From contig BDSL01000028.1 of NCBI GenBank assembly GCA_003116995.1, forward strand, positions 620,001-684,000: a stretch of DNA of 64,000 nt, given 5' to 3'. The notes under the pieces were generated by a model. It was not told the origin of the DNA. It ran no database searches and worked only from the letters and a program-made list of their open reading frames with translations. This stretch comes from Yamagishiella unicocca. Lineage: Eukaryota; Chlorophyta; Chlorophyceae; Chlamydomonadales; Volvocaceae. The position numbers were made by a program, and so were the translations under genes. Below, piece by piece: positions 33,601 to 44,846 of the stretch (the stretch's first letter is position 1; each line of letters begins with the position of its first letter).

Positions 33601-34233
33601 TAATGGCGCGAAAACTGAGGCCAGGTGCTGTCGTGGCGTGGATGCGGCCGCTCGGCCGCGGAAGCAATCCGCGTACAGCCGAGGTTGTCGAAGTGGCGCA
33701 TCCATGCGTAAGATCTAGCGTCATTGGCCCTCCATCCAGGCAGGGCAGATTCGTCCCAAGTGCGTGCGCTTTGGCCGTGCAGGAAGGCGATGTAGATGTC
33801 AGGATTTTGAATAACAATGCCTGTGTGGCATGCCTGTGTGGGATGACGGCGCCGCGACAGCTCTACAAAGGCCAACTGTGGAGATATTTGTGGGATGACG
33901 GCGCGCTGAAAGCTCTAAACAGGTCCATTTATTTTCCATGATCGAATGGTACCAGATGAGTGATGGGGAAAACTGTGAGCGGCAATCAATGCGGCCGCAA
34001 CGCCTCGCGCAAGAGACGTACCTGGAAAGATTTCGCTGCGCATCACGTGCCCAGTTCGAAGACACACCTCGCTGTTGCAATCGTCGTCCAGACCAGACCA
34101 GGCGCCCAGGCTCGGCTGCTGCCGCGTCAGGCCTGACAGGCCCGGCTGCTACCGGTTTTGCATCCATGACTATGTCGACCGATAGCATTGTAATAAGGAA
34201 CAAGTACGTTTGCGTCATTTTTAGGAGCCCCAT
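30612..34233 (-). CDS. FkbM / METTL24-like methyltransferase-fold protein with signal sequence
   Basis: Minus-strand exons are 34233-34022, 33465-33310, 32996-32858, 31952-31824 and 31403-30612, giving 475 residues with all phases matching. The N-terminus (MGLLKMTQTYLFLITMLSVD) is a hydrophobic signal or anchor, so the protein is probably in the secretory pathway. Blocks typical of the METTL24/FkbM group are: FNPIVTCPPP, HGGSMWMCLP, CVVLSLGS followed by FSFEKEAL, CSVHTFGCT (family usually C-x-V-H-x-F-D-x-T, here Gly for Asp), and ILRIDVEGNEWQLL with its conserved Asp/Glu. The substrate is unknown. Residues about 250-310 (exon 5) form a Gly/Gln-rich insertion. An 18-bp tandem repeat (GTTCGGGGCTCGTGTCGG) fills the intron just before the last exon (about 31425-31505). 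The family is firm. Whether it is catalytically competent is unknown, since the Asp of the SAM-site motif appears replaced. Confidence 0.87.
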
Positions 34234-36464
34234 ACTTGATATTGAAGAGCGTTTAGAGGGCTGCACAGAACTCCAAAAATGTAATTTTGTTCCTGACCAA
34301 TACGATGCGCAGTTTAGATTCAGGCGCAACTCTCGTTGACCGCCAAAAAGAGAATATACAGGGGTGACGGGATCCAGCGGGCGCTTCTCCCTCTCCAGCC
34401 TCCAGCTGACCCCTAGGCGGGTTCTGCACGAGAGCGGGAGTACGGGAGCCAGGAAGGCGTCTTATGCGTATAACTTACTTGCGCTGTATGTCGGACCGTA
34501 GGTATACATGGGAGGCAGAACGCGAGAACGGTGCTCGGTGCAAGCGAGTGACGTACTTTCACGATGTATGAGGCAATCTTCCTATCTCAATCCTTTCTTT
34601 TTTGCACTATAAAGAGCCAAATGGAGCTTGCAATGACCTATGAATCCTATTGAAAAGGGCCCCGCACTTCATGACAAATTGCAAAGTATTGGCGGGAAGC
34701 AGGATGAAGGCACTGCGAAGTGGTGCATTATCGTGGCAGGTAGTTGCGTACGCCAGGTTCGGAGCATAGAATATGTGCATGACGTAAATCATTGTCGGGA
34801 TCATTGTCGGAAATGTCAGAAATGTCGGCAGTGTCGTCAGAAATAATGTCGTAAATGTTGCAGCTCCTATCCCTGTTCTCCGCCGACACGAGCACGCCGA
34901 CACGAGCACGCGGAACCGCCAGAGTTTCACAATGCGCGTCTGTAGCAGTAATGTTGGGGTTTCATTGAAGGGAGACGGCCATGGAACCGTGTACCCCGAG
35001 GGACAGACCCGCCGGAATGACGGCAGAATGCAGATAGATACCCTTAGTAGGAACGCTGAGTGACCACGCGGCCGTCTTCTGATCTCGCCGTGTCCCTTCA
35101 TGAATTTTGGGAAATCCGTGGCGTGCGCGCGGAGCATCGCCCAGGGCACCCAAGGCGACCGGACGAGCGCAAGTCGCAGTGCCCAACAGCGCAAAAAGAA
35201 TAGTAGCATGCATGCTGCGATTGCCAGATTGAGATGGCTACCAGCGTATGACAGCACGTGCGGCGGGGCAAAAAGTAAGAGCGACCGCTGGGAAACCGCG
35301 CGAACCGGCTAGCTAGGTTGTTTCCGTGTCCTCAAGCCCGCGAGCTTGAAAGCCGGGCGAACCACGGGCGGCCACAGCAGCGACAACATGCCAGGTCGGC
35401 CTTGCGCCAGCCACGCACAGCAGGTCGACACAGGCCCACACGGGCCAGCGGCCGAACCCCAGCGGTTGACCACGCAGGCATGCATAGGGCGGCCTGCACG
35501 CCACTGCGACCGCCCGATTGTCCGGCACGGGGCCGGACACTTCCGCAACGTTCTCATCGAGCACACCGGCCACCACATACACAAGCAGCAGTGCAATGTC
35601 AAAAGTGGTGCAGGCGAGGGGACACAAGGGCGGCGCCGGCCCCAGGAAACTCGCTCCCCGCAACCAAAGGCAATTTATTGTATGCATTCTATTCTGGCAT
35701 ACCAGATGGCGTTGCGTTATGCTATCGTCATCGGACATGCTAAATCAACGACAGCACACGTACGGCCCCAGCCTCGACGGGGAGGTACCAGGGAGTGGAC
35801 TGGTGGCTTGCACATGACAGTCAGGGATCTGCGAAGGGCACGCACACAAATACCTAGACACACATCCGTAATACAAAATACCTAGGCACACATCCATAAC
35901 GCGCGGCTATGTACCCATTCCTAGGATACAACTTCGCCACTGCAACATACTGCGTGCATACGCCCTTCCTTTTCACGCATACTAAACCGAGAATAGCTGC
36001 TTCACTAAGTAGACGGGGTGCCCGTCTTTTTGGGGCGCGACTGCGCTGTCACCCGTCAGATGCGCAATCGCAACTGGAACCAATTGGCCGTACGCTTCTG
36101 TTTTTGAAGCTGCGCCATGCGAGCACCATGCGCCAAATTGTAGCTATTTGCGAGTGCTACAGAGGAAACGCGGGAAGTACCATAACAGGCCTACAAGCTG
36201 GCCGAATTCCGTTTGTAGTCTTCATTCCTACCCCGAACTCACGGTGTTCCCCATAGATGCTTCCATGTTTTCCCAACTAAAATACCGATTCTTGATGTCC
36301 TACTTTACCCGTTAGGATAGGCCTGAAGTTGATGTCCTCCACCTCATCGCGAGGAGTTCAGCCATACGCAGCGCAGTCAAGCGTGAACCACGTCCCCTTC
36401 AACATCTGAGCGCCGCCCGTGGACCAGCAGCCTGCCTGGTGCTGAGCGCGGCGACGGTTCAACC
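34234..36464. promoter_or_regulatory. Divergent intergenic region (methyltransferase / S-acyltransferase)
   Basis: These 2.2 kb separate two head-to-head start codons and should contain both promoters. A short local duplication built on AATGTCGGAAATGTCAGAA occurs near 34800-34850. Another duplicated block (GGGATGACGGCGC, 33841 and 33893) lies inside the first methyltransferase intron, not here. A 216-codon minus frame at 34607-35257 includes the short-repeat stretch and is not supported by splicing or motifs. No distinct promoter element can be called. Confidence 0.4.
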
Positions 36465-39400
36465 ATGTCACAGCCGTTTGGCGCAACGTTGACGTCCACA
36501 AGCAAATGGCTCAACATCTTTCAGTACTGCCGGTTTCTGCGCATCTTGGGTCACGTCATGGTGCTCCTAGTTCTTGCGCTCGTCGGCTTGACGTACACAG
36601 CCGTAGTTCCGCTTACTTTCGGCCCCAAGCTGCTGAGCAAGAATCCGCTAGTGGTATTCGGCAGCGTCATCGTGATTGTCGTCTTCACCGCCGCGGTGGG
36701 TGCACGAGGGGACCCTGCTCGCCGTCCTGCATTTGGGTGGCGTAGCAGTTGCTGCTGGTACTGGCAGGCGAGCCCAGCACCCTTCCTGACGCGCAACGAG
36801 CGTGTCTTACATACGGCGGCGTCTCGATTAGCACATGCTCCCTTGGGGGGTCGCCAAAGGCTCGAGCCCTCCTCGCGAAGACGCGCGAAGGGAGTCCCGC
36901 CCAGGCCGCCCGTGCCTCCCCTGGGGACATCTCGGGCTGTATGGCTGGGGCTGAGCGCCAAACAGCGATTGCACCTCGCGCGGCGCCCTCCCTGGATCGG
37001 TCTTGCGGACCCACCTGGGCGTTCGAGTTGGCCTCGTGTGTCGGAGCGGCCCTCGTGCCACTAGGGGTGGGGTGATGCGGCTCTGCGCCTCCTAGGCCTT
37101 GTATCCCGAGATGCATGCCACTCCCCTTCCCGTCTCTTCCCCCCTCCCTTCCCCTCCCGCCCCCTCCCGGGGTTTTCATGCCACTCCCCCCCTTCCCCAT
37201 CCGCCCCCTGACCCCACAGTGTGCCATGTGTGTTTGGAGCTACCTAGCCACCGTGACTCTGGACCCCGGGCGCGTGCCTGTGGGCTGGCACCCATTCACG
37301 GACGAGCAGGTGGGGTTGAGAGGAAACCCGGGTGGGGCCTGTCTGGTGGGGAAGAGGGGGGGGGGTGACACGGGCGCATCAGGGCGATAGTGCGCAAAGC
37401 AAGCGGTGGGTGGGAGGGCAGTGTCAGGGCAGTGTCAGGGCCGGAAGAGCGGAGGGCGCTTCCCCTGGTCGCACCACTGCCACTACCACCACCACCACTA
37501 CCACCACTACCACACCACGTGCGCTCACTCCACGGATGCGACACACTGTCAGTCAAGTCAAGCGCGGGCGCCGCCGCCAGGTGTGGCCATCATGGTTCGT
37601 GACAGGTGGCGGCTGTAGCTGTGTTGCGACGACCCAGATCGAGGGAGGCGCGCTCAGCGGGACCCCGCTAGCGCACTCGTCCTCCATATCCATACGTGAA
37701 TGGCAAGGCCCAGCACTTCACTGAGGGGAACGCGTGAGCGTAGGGGAGGAGCTCAGCCGTCGACGTCCTCGTCGTCCACACGTCGAAAGGAAGGGCTCAC
37801 CGCACCCCTATCCACTCAACGCGCCCAATGCACTCCATGCGCTCAACTTGGATGCCACTGCCCTCCCTCCCCCGCTACCCTCCCTGGACGCCTCCCGTGT
37901 CTGCTGTCGGGTCCACACACGCCCCCCCGCCAACTGTCAACTGTCACCGCCGGCGCAGCATGCCCGCGCCGAGCTGGAGCGCCTGTCGTACAGCACCCAC
38001 TACTTTGACCGGCGCGACCCGCGCCGTCCTCGCTTCTGCAAGCGCTGTCAGGCCTGGAAGCCGGAGCGGTCGCACCACTGCAGCGTGTCAGGACGCTGCG
38101 TGCTCAAGATGGTGGGTGGTGTGGGTGTGGATGTGGGTGTTAGTTCACCGCAAAGCTTTACCGCAAAGCCGCAAAACTCTACGGAAGATGGACAAACCGG
38201 CGGTCGGGTTTAGGAAGGGGGAGGAGCGTGGGGTGCGCGCGTTTGGTGGTCGAGGACTGTTGGCGCCGTAGGCGAGGAGAGCGTACACACACACACGTGT
38301 CCGTCTTTTCTGTACCCTAAAACCGATTCCCTGGACCCTAAATTCCGACTGCTATCCCTATCCCCTCTCCCGCCCCTCTCCTTTTCCCTTCTTGTCCCAG
38401 GACCACTGGTGCATCTGGGTGGTCAACTGCGTGGGGTTGCTCAACTACAAGGTGGGGCGCCGAAGAGCAGCGCAGCACGCTGAGCCCTGCGCGCCCGGTG
38501 CCCGCCTCTCAGCCGGAGCCACAGCGGGATGGTGGTGGCAGGGCTGCTGGTTGCATGGTCGGGGACGCACGGCGGAAGGCGTGATCAGGAGGTTTTGTCA
38601 CCACCATCCCGGTTGACGACCTCCGTCCCCTTCAGCGCAAGGCCTTTTCGCATCAGCACAGCAAGGACGCAACCAGCTCCCTCAACCTACGGGGCGCCTA
38701 GCAGCCCCGGCCTAGCAGCCCCGGCCTAGCAGCCCCGGCCTAGCAGCCCCGGCCTAGCAGCCCCGGCCTAGCAGCCCCGGCCTAGCAGCCCCGGCCTAGC
38801 AGCTGCTGGGCTCGAAACAGCTGTCTGTGTGCCCTAGCCCATCGTCCGTGTGTCAGCGCTGAGCTCCAATCCCCATTCCTCAACCAGCAGCCGGCTCCGA
38901 AACCCCGTCCCGAACCCACACCACCCCACCGCAGGCCTTCTTGCTCTTTATCTTCTACGCCATGTTGGGAAGTGCCTTGGCGGTGTTGCTGCTGCTGAAG
39001 AGCATGATTGACTTTTTCAACAACAGGCTCAAGGGACCCAGGTGCGGGCTGGGCTGCTCTGCTTGCGGGCTTGAAATTGGACTCGCATGAAGAATATTTC
39101 CGTGCGCTGCGCCGCCGGGTGATTGCGGAGGACGGCAAGTGGGCGATTCAGAATGGGTGTCCTGGAGGCTTCGGCGCCTCGATCTGTGTTTGCATGAATA
39201 ATGCACTCGCTCGCTCAATCCGCTGGAACAACCGCGACCCGCGAGAGCTGCCAGCCGGCCTGCTCCGTTGCACCCCCCGCCCAACCCACCTCGTGCACCA
39301 CGCGAGAGAAGGGCCTCTTCCCACATTTAGTTTTTTCCAACCACCAACCGACCACTCCCCTCACTACCAACACCCACCCGTCAGCGCGCCGGCGGTGTTC

Positions 39401-40398
39401 ATCGTGAGCATCTTCTCGTTTGCCTTCATGCTCAGCCTTGCGGGCTTCCTCGCCATGCACGGCCAGCTTATCGCCGCCAACTGTACGACGATTGAGATGT
39501 ACGAGAAGGACCGGCTGCACCCGTGGCCGTACAATAAGGGCTTCCGACGGAACTTCGAGGAGGTCTTCGGGCGCAAGTGGGTAACATGCTGACGTGGCGG
39601 GGTGCGGGGGGTGGGGTCCGGAGTGGTTGGGTAGAGGGGGAGTCGGGGTGCGGGCATACCCGGTTACATGACATCGGAAATGGAGAGCAGAAACGCAGGG
39701 GGGAGGAAAGTGGCAGAGCGCAGGTGTGTCTGGAGTCGGACTTGTGTCGGCCTGGTTGTGATTGGCTCCAGAGCGTAGACACCATTGGATCTGAATCCTG
39801 ATTACCATTTCATCCGAAGCGTAGTCACCATGGGATCTGAAGTGAGGGGAGGCCGCTCACCCACAAGCTGCATAAGGCCCCAAACAGCCCCCCCAAAGAA
39901 ACCCATTTTGCATCACCACCAACTCCTCTCATGCGAGCTCTCCCTTTTGCCATCCACATCGCACAACTTCTCAATGTGATCCCACATGAGATCTGACCCA
40001 CATGAGATCTGGCCCACGTGAGATCTGACCCCACATGAGATCTGACCCACATGAGATCTGACCCACACGATCTGACCCACGTGAGATCTGGCCCACATGA
40101 GATCTGACCACCATGAGATCTGACCCACATCGTCTCTGTCCCCAGCCGGCCGCTCGCCCATCCTGACTCCCCGCCCCACCCGTCCTGACTCCCCATCCCA
40201 TCCCTTCACACACACCCTCCCCCCCTGCCGCCCCGCAGCAAGATCCGCTGGCTGCTCCCCATATACTCGAAGGACGAGAAGCGCCAGCTGCTGGATTCGT
40301 GTCTGGGGGGCATGACGCCGGCGCCCGGGCCGCGGAGCGCCACGGCCCTGCCACTTCTGACCCACCCAGCCGCCCCCTTCCTATCTACCGCGGTCTGA
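36465..40398 (+). CDS. DHHC-family protein S-acyltransferase with DHWC active site
   Basis: This is a membrane palmitoyltransferase of the PAT15/16-like type. Exons are 36465-36695, 37220-37309, 37959-38111, 38401-38451, 38935-39041, 39385-39576 and 40239-40398, giving 327 residues, a normal length. Four hydrophobic segments are seen (about residues 27-50, 58-77, 176-200 and 212-236). The cysteine-rich domain reads FCKRCQAWKPERSHHCS, then GRCVLKMDHWCIWVVNCVG. The Asp, first His and Cys of the catalytic DHHC (D159, H160, C162) remain. The second His is Trp161, and the usual Cys three residues after HHC is Ser151. Downstream, TTIE (TTxE motif) and PYNKGFRRNFEEVFG (PaCCT-type motif) are intact. 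The stop at 40396 is followed by about 850 bp of candidate 3' UTR. The gene is divergent from the methyltransferase and convergent with kinase 2. The family is certain; the motif change is discussed in findings. Confidence 0.95.
38693..38812. repeat. 14-bp (AGCAGCCCCGGCCT)n array in acyltransferase intron 4
   Basis: Eight tandem units of AGCAGCCCCGGCCT with almost no divergence. They are intronic, between the exons ending at 38451 and starting at 38935. Confidence 0.95.
39963..40128. repeat. About 16-bp (ATGAGATCTGACCCAC)n array in acyltransferase intron 6
   Basis: About nine degenerate units contain CACATGAGATCTGACC. Each carries the palindrome AGATCT and usually a CACATG/CACGTG core. The array lies about 110 bp before the acceptor of the last exon. 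Confidence 0.9.
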
Positions 40399-41250
40399 GG
40401 GGGTGGCATAAATACCGCGGTCTGACGGGGGGGTGGCGTGAGAGGATTCCTGTGGGGGGTTGGGCCTGCAGCGGTGACGCGGGAGCGACGGAGGGACCGG
40501 CAGGATGCCTCGCAGTAGGGTTTGGAGACAGGCGTGGGGGCTGAGGCCGCAACAACCGCGGCTGATGTGGCTGTAGCTGCGGCAACGGTGGTGGTGACTG
40601 TGGGGGAGATGGGTGACCGTGAGAGATCGGGAAGGGCGGTGGGAGAGGCAAGGGAGCGGCGCTCTCTCCTGCCCGCACACCCCCACCTCAGCCGCGCCTC
40701 CGCTCCCGCTCCTTTGCGCGCCGCTCCGCTGGACCGTCACCTTCACCGCCCTCGGTTTGTCGGCCGTGGATTCGCGGATTCTCTTATCACCCCCACCTCG
40801 GGCTTTGGTTGGCGGCTGCCTCAGTAGCGGCGTGGAGGCCGGCGTTTCATTTCGCAAGCTCGCAAGCGGCGGCACGCACGGCAAGCGCAGCCGAAGACGG
40901 CTGCGTTGGATGTTTGTTGCTGATAGGTACTGTAGTACCCTATTAGGGGGGTGTGTGTGTGTGAAACGCGTGGCTGAGGGCGTGGCTGCTCCCTGGCAGC
41001 TGCCGCCGGGTAAGGGGCTCCGGCGGGCAGAGCTGTTGACGGGCAGTCGGGTCGCAGGGGCGCGGCAGTTTTGTAGCTTTGTGCCTGTGTTGTATGTTTT
41101 ATTTTGCGCATTGGAAGATTTAATGAGGTGGTGGGTATTTGAGCGGAAGCCCGTAGGGCGGCACTCGAGAGATGCGTGCTGACCTGTGGAAGCGGCGGAG
41201 AAACGGCAGGGGTGACGTACGGCGCATCCGCTCCGAGATCCTCCTAAGCT

Positions 41251-41255
41251 TGTAA
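41251..41255 (+). terminator. Candidate poly(A) signal TGTAA of the acyltransferase gene
   Basis: This is the first TGTAA after the stop codon at 40398. TGTAA is the usual volvocine polyadenylation signal. It implies a 3' UTR of about 0.85-0.9 kb, normal for these algae. Assignment is by position only. Confidence 0.5.
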
Positions 41256-43364
41256 ATGTATGCGTGTGCGGTATGCCGATATGTGTTGATGTACACGGGG
41301 GCCAGGTCCGTTGCCTCCACCCTGAGTTGCGTCACTCGAAGGGGCCCAGGGGTCGGTTGCAAGGTTTGTGTCGTTGCAGTTAGGGTGCGGTTGGTTCTCC
41401 GAAACCGCGGAGCGCCAGCAGGCAGGCGGGCGTGTCGCGGGTAAGGAGGGCAGGTGAAAGCTGGCAGGCAGGGCATGCTTGGGGGCCAACGTAGCAACCG
41501 CCCACTCGAATCACAAATGCCTGGGGGATTCGGTCGGTAGTGGGTGTGGGCGCATTGGGCATGCTTGGGCTTGGGTATTGTTGTTCGGTAGAGTGCCAGG
41601 AAGCCGCGGACGGTGACATGATGACGACTGGTGACGTTTGCTGTAAAACCGGTAAGTGCAACCACGTGCCGGTACGACCGCCTGTTGGGACCTTGAGGAC
41701 ACACAAGTCCATGAAAAAAGTCTCCGTGACTTTACCTGATCGTCCTGATCATGCCATTTTAATTACACCCTAACAACAAAGGACAGACCCGCGCACAAAC
41801 GAAAACAACGATATATCATAAGGTGTCATTCCATTTTCATTTCTGCACCAACGGAAGGGCCAGCACTGTCATCATGCCCATGCAAGCTACGCTATCAGCA
41901 CAAGTCGGGGAAGCCCGACGACATGATCAGGAGACCGGCAGCAGCGGCTGCAACAAATCAACATCGTACAGCAGCAAGCGCGGACGACACGCTTTTAGGA
42001 ATATGCGCGCCTCTCGCAGGAGCACCAAAAACACTTTATGCCGCGCCCATTCAAAGCGTCGAGCGCTGTGTTGAGAGCCGTGTTTGATTTTACTTTTGGT
42101 CACAGCTTAAAAGATGGTACAAAACAACCATGCTACCATGGGGGCCCGGGCCCGCGTCCATCAACCAACGAAGCGCGAACCCCACTCGCAATGCAGCAAC
42201 GAGTGAGGTGATGATGAGAGGCGTCAGCGCAACACGGACGTACGGCACCAGACCCAACAAACCGATAAGTCAACCGACAAGCCGGCCGACCGGCAGCCGG
42301 GCCGGGGCCTGGCCTGCCGGTCACCAACACGAGGCAGACAGACAGACAGACAAACAGATTATCGCTCGCCTCCGGCCTCCCGGTCTCCAAGCAGGTGGTG
42401 AGTTCCAGCATTGCACGCACTGGCCGGGTGCACGGCTCTGCTGACCCCAAAAGGCGCAGCAGGTAGATGCCCAAGCAGCAGCTGCTTTTCTTCCCGACAT
42501 ACACCGGCTTTTCCACGCGCCCGACAAGCGCGGATACCCAGGGTGTTGACACTTGCGTTCAGGGCATCTCTGAATCGGCGCTCTGGCAACGTGCGCCCCT
42601 GCTGACAGACCCTTCAAATTTCCGCTAACGGGCGCCCAACGCGCTATTTACCCTCACCACAACCACCACAACCGCAACCACCTGGCGCGGCGTTTCCTTT
42701 CATCGCTTTCGGCACCACGCGCCGAGCCACAACACGCCAAATAACTTCTCTCTTTCATCCCACCTTATTCCAAAGCCCATCCAAACAGCAGACAGCCGTC
42801 CAGCAGCCCTGCGCCGCACCTAGCGACGCCGAGCAGCCGCTTACACGCGCAAAGTAGCGAACCGCACCAAAGTAGCGAACCGCACCAATTCCTTGCCGCC
42901 CGAAGCCCGAAGCTCTGGCCGAAGCTCGGGACTGGTTCAACGTTCACGCTGCCATCCGCAGTCGCAGCGCACCCGGCGCTGACGACGGCGACTCACCCGC
43001 CCATCAGCCCTGCATCCAGAACACCTACCAGGGGGGAGAGGGATGCGGCACAAAAACCGCACGGATGTACTTGGCACCAATGTGGCCCCCGAGCATGACC
43101 GACAGCCCCTTACCGGCCGCGGGGGCGAGGCCCGCCTCGCCGTCAAGCCCCCCCTCCGATGAAACCGGTGGAAATTGGACAGCCGCCTCGCGTCCGGACG
43201 GGCCCACCGCCACTGGGCATCATGCCAAACCCCCACCCCCTAAATAACGACAATGGACCGCAGCAGCTGGAACTCATCCGCTGTCGCCCAGCCCTTCTGC
43301 CCGGCCACTAGCCTCCCCTGACGTCCCAACCCACCCTCAGTCACACCGCCGCGTGGCGCAGGTG

Positions 43365-43385
43365 TTTTAGGGTTTAGGGTTTAGG
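43365..43385 (+). repeat. Short interstitial telomere-like tract
   Basis: TTTTAGGG followed by TTTAGGG and TTTAGG. TTTTAGGG and TTTAGGG are the known telomere repeats of volvocine algae. The tract is only three units long and sits in a convergent intergenic region. Confidence 0.7.
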
Positions 43386-44213
43386 CAGGGTGGGCCTGGG
43401 ATTGCAGGAGCACAAACAGCACAAACAAAGCTGCCGGCTGCTGGGTGTGGAAATACCCGAGAGGCCGAGAACCGGGGACGCTCAGGACAACCTGTCATCG
43501 CCGCCCGTCGACCCCACCATCGCCCTTCTCGCATCCACGGGTCTTCCTCAAAACCACCGCCCGTTGCCGCACTGCCGACGCCAGAACACCATCATCGGAC
43601 CTAGCTGCTTCCGCCGCAGCCTTGGGAGGAGGTCCACGCAAGGTCCGCCTCGCCAGCCGCCGGAACACCCCCACCGGCCTCCTTCCCACAGCCCGCCGTC
43701 ACTTCCCACTCCCCATCATCGCACCACGTACGACAAACCCCGCAGCCGGGACGCCGTACACTCCGAAACCGCTCCTCCTCCTCCTCCTCCTCTGGAGCAC
43801 GTCTACTAGACAAGACAAGACGTCTGCAGCCTCCAACGGCGCTGCCCAACCACCCGCGAGCCGGCTGCAGCTCCGAGAAGCGTTGTTGCCTGTATTGGCG
43901 CCTCCAGCTCGGCCCGCGCCAAGGAGGCGGAGACTCACACCTGCGGCGCGGCCCGGCTCCGAGACCTAGCCGACGGCCAAAGCAAAAACTACAATGTGCG
44001 CCCTAAACCCCTGCCTCCTTCCGTCAAGTACGAGTACGAGTACTCCGTGCTGCAGGGGTTCGTCGCATCGACGCAACGCAGACCAGCAGACTCAGCAGGC
44101 TCAGCACAACGCGAGACTGACCAGGCAGTTCTGTTCCGCCCGCGGCCGCTCCTGCCCAGGCCCCCCCCCAGGGCCGGACCGTGGCCTGGCTCTCCATGGC
44201 CCTCCGCAGCAAC

Positions 44214-44218
44214 TTACA
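44214..44218 (-). terminator. Candidate poly(A) signal of kinase 2
   Basis: TGTAA on the minus strand, about 630 bp after the stop codon at 44847. It is the first such signal I can see downstream. Assignment is by position only. Confidence 0.45.
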
Positions 44219-44846
44219 CACACGCGGTGCTGTTGCTGCTGTGTTGACGTCCATGCCTGGATGAATCAGCGCCAGCTAATCATGCGGAAGGTGCCAGCGC
44301 AATACACGCGCACACACGGCATACACAAGAGCACAGCGCTCCCGGCGGGCGGAGCCTCCCCGGATAGCATGCTGAGGAGGAGAGGCGGGGACTGCAGCGC
44401 AGAAAATAATAGCCCCGCGAACGCAGGACCCTAGTATAAACCCCAGACAGCCCCCTCTCCCCTGCCCCTTCTCCCCTTAAAGAGCGAGGAGGGCGCTTAT
44501 CAGATCGCCACCGTGCCAATGCTGCGCAAGCAAGCGGATAGACTCTTCGTGCCACGGAAAACACACACGTGGCGTACGGCACTGCCGACGTCGGAGGCAA
44601 GAAACACCTTTCCCCGCGGACCGTGACTGCACGGCCCAACGTTCCCCGCCCGTCACCCTCCCCACCTCAAACTTATTGCGACATATCTTTCTCATCAGTA
44701 CCATTATCAGTATCAGTATCATTGTCATCGTCGTCATCAACCCAGCCAGCAACACACCCACACATTGGCCGCCGCCTGGGCCTGCCTGGGTCTGTGCTGC
44801 CGCTCCGCTCCGGGCAGCGCACCCTGCCCCTCAGAACCCGCTCCCC

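Larger units (their letters stand above)
40399..44846. other. Convergent intergenic region (S-acyltransferase / kinase 2)
   Basis: It holds the two 3' UTRs and spacer, and no gene could be supported. Features seen: one copy of the ATTCGCGGATTCTC motif near 40769; two tandem copies of AAAGTAGCGAACCGCACC near 42858-42890; a telomere-like tract at 43365-43385; and a reverse-oriented copy of the dispersed GAAGACCCGTGGATG motif near 43526-43556. Several open frames of 100-190 codons here have no recognisable domain. Confidence 0.45.

Noticed and set aside
33600..33910. Duplicated GGGATGACGGCGC blocks as a coding repeat
   Set aside because: The two copies lie in an intron of the methyltransferase gene and their frames differ. 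They are a simple local duplication.
34607..35257. A 216-codon minus ORF as the first exon of the methyltransferase gene
   Set aside because: It offers no donor in the needed phase, whereas the exon 34233-34022 gives a signal sequence and a GTACGT donor in exactly the right phase.
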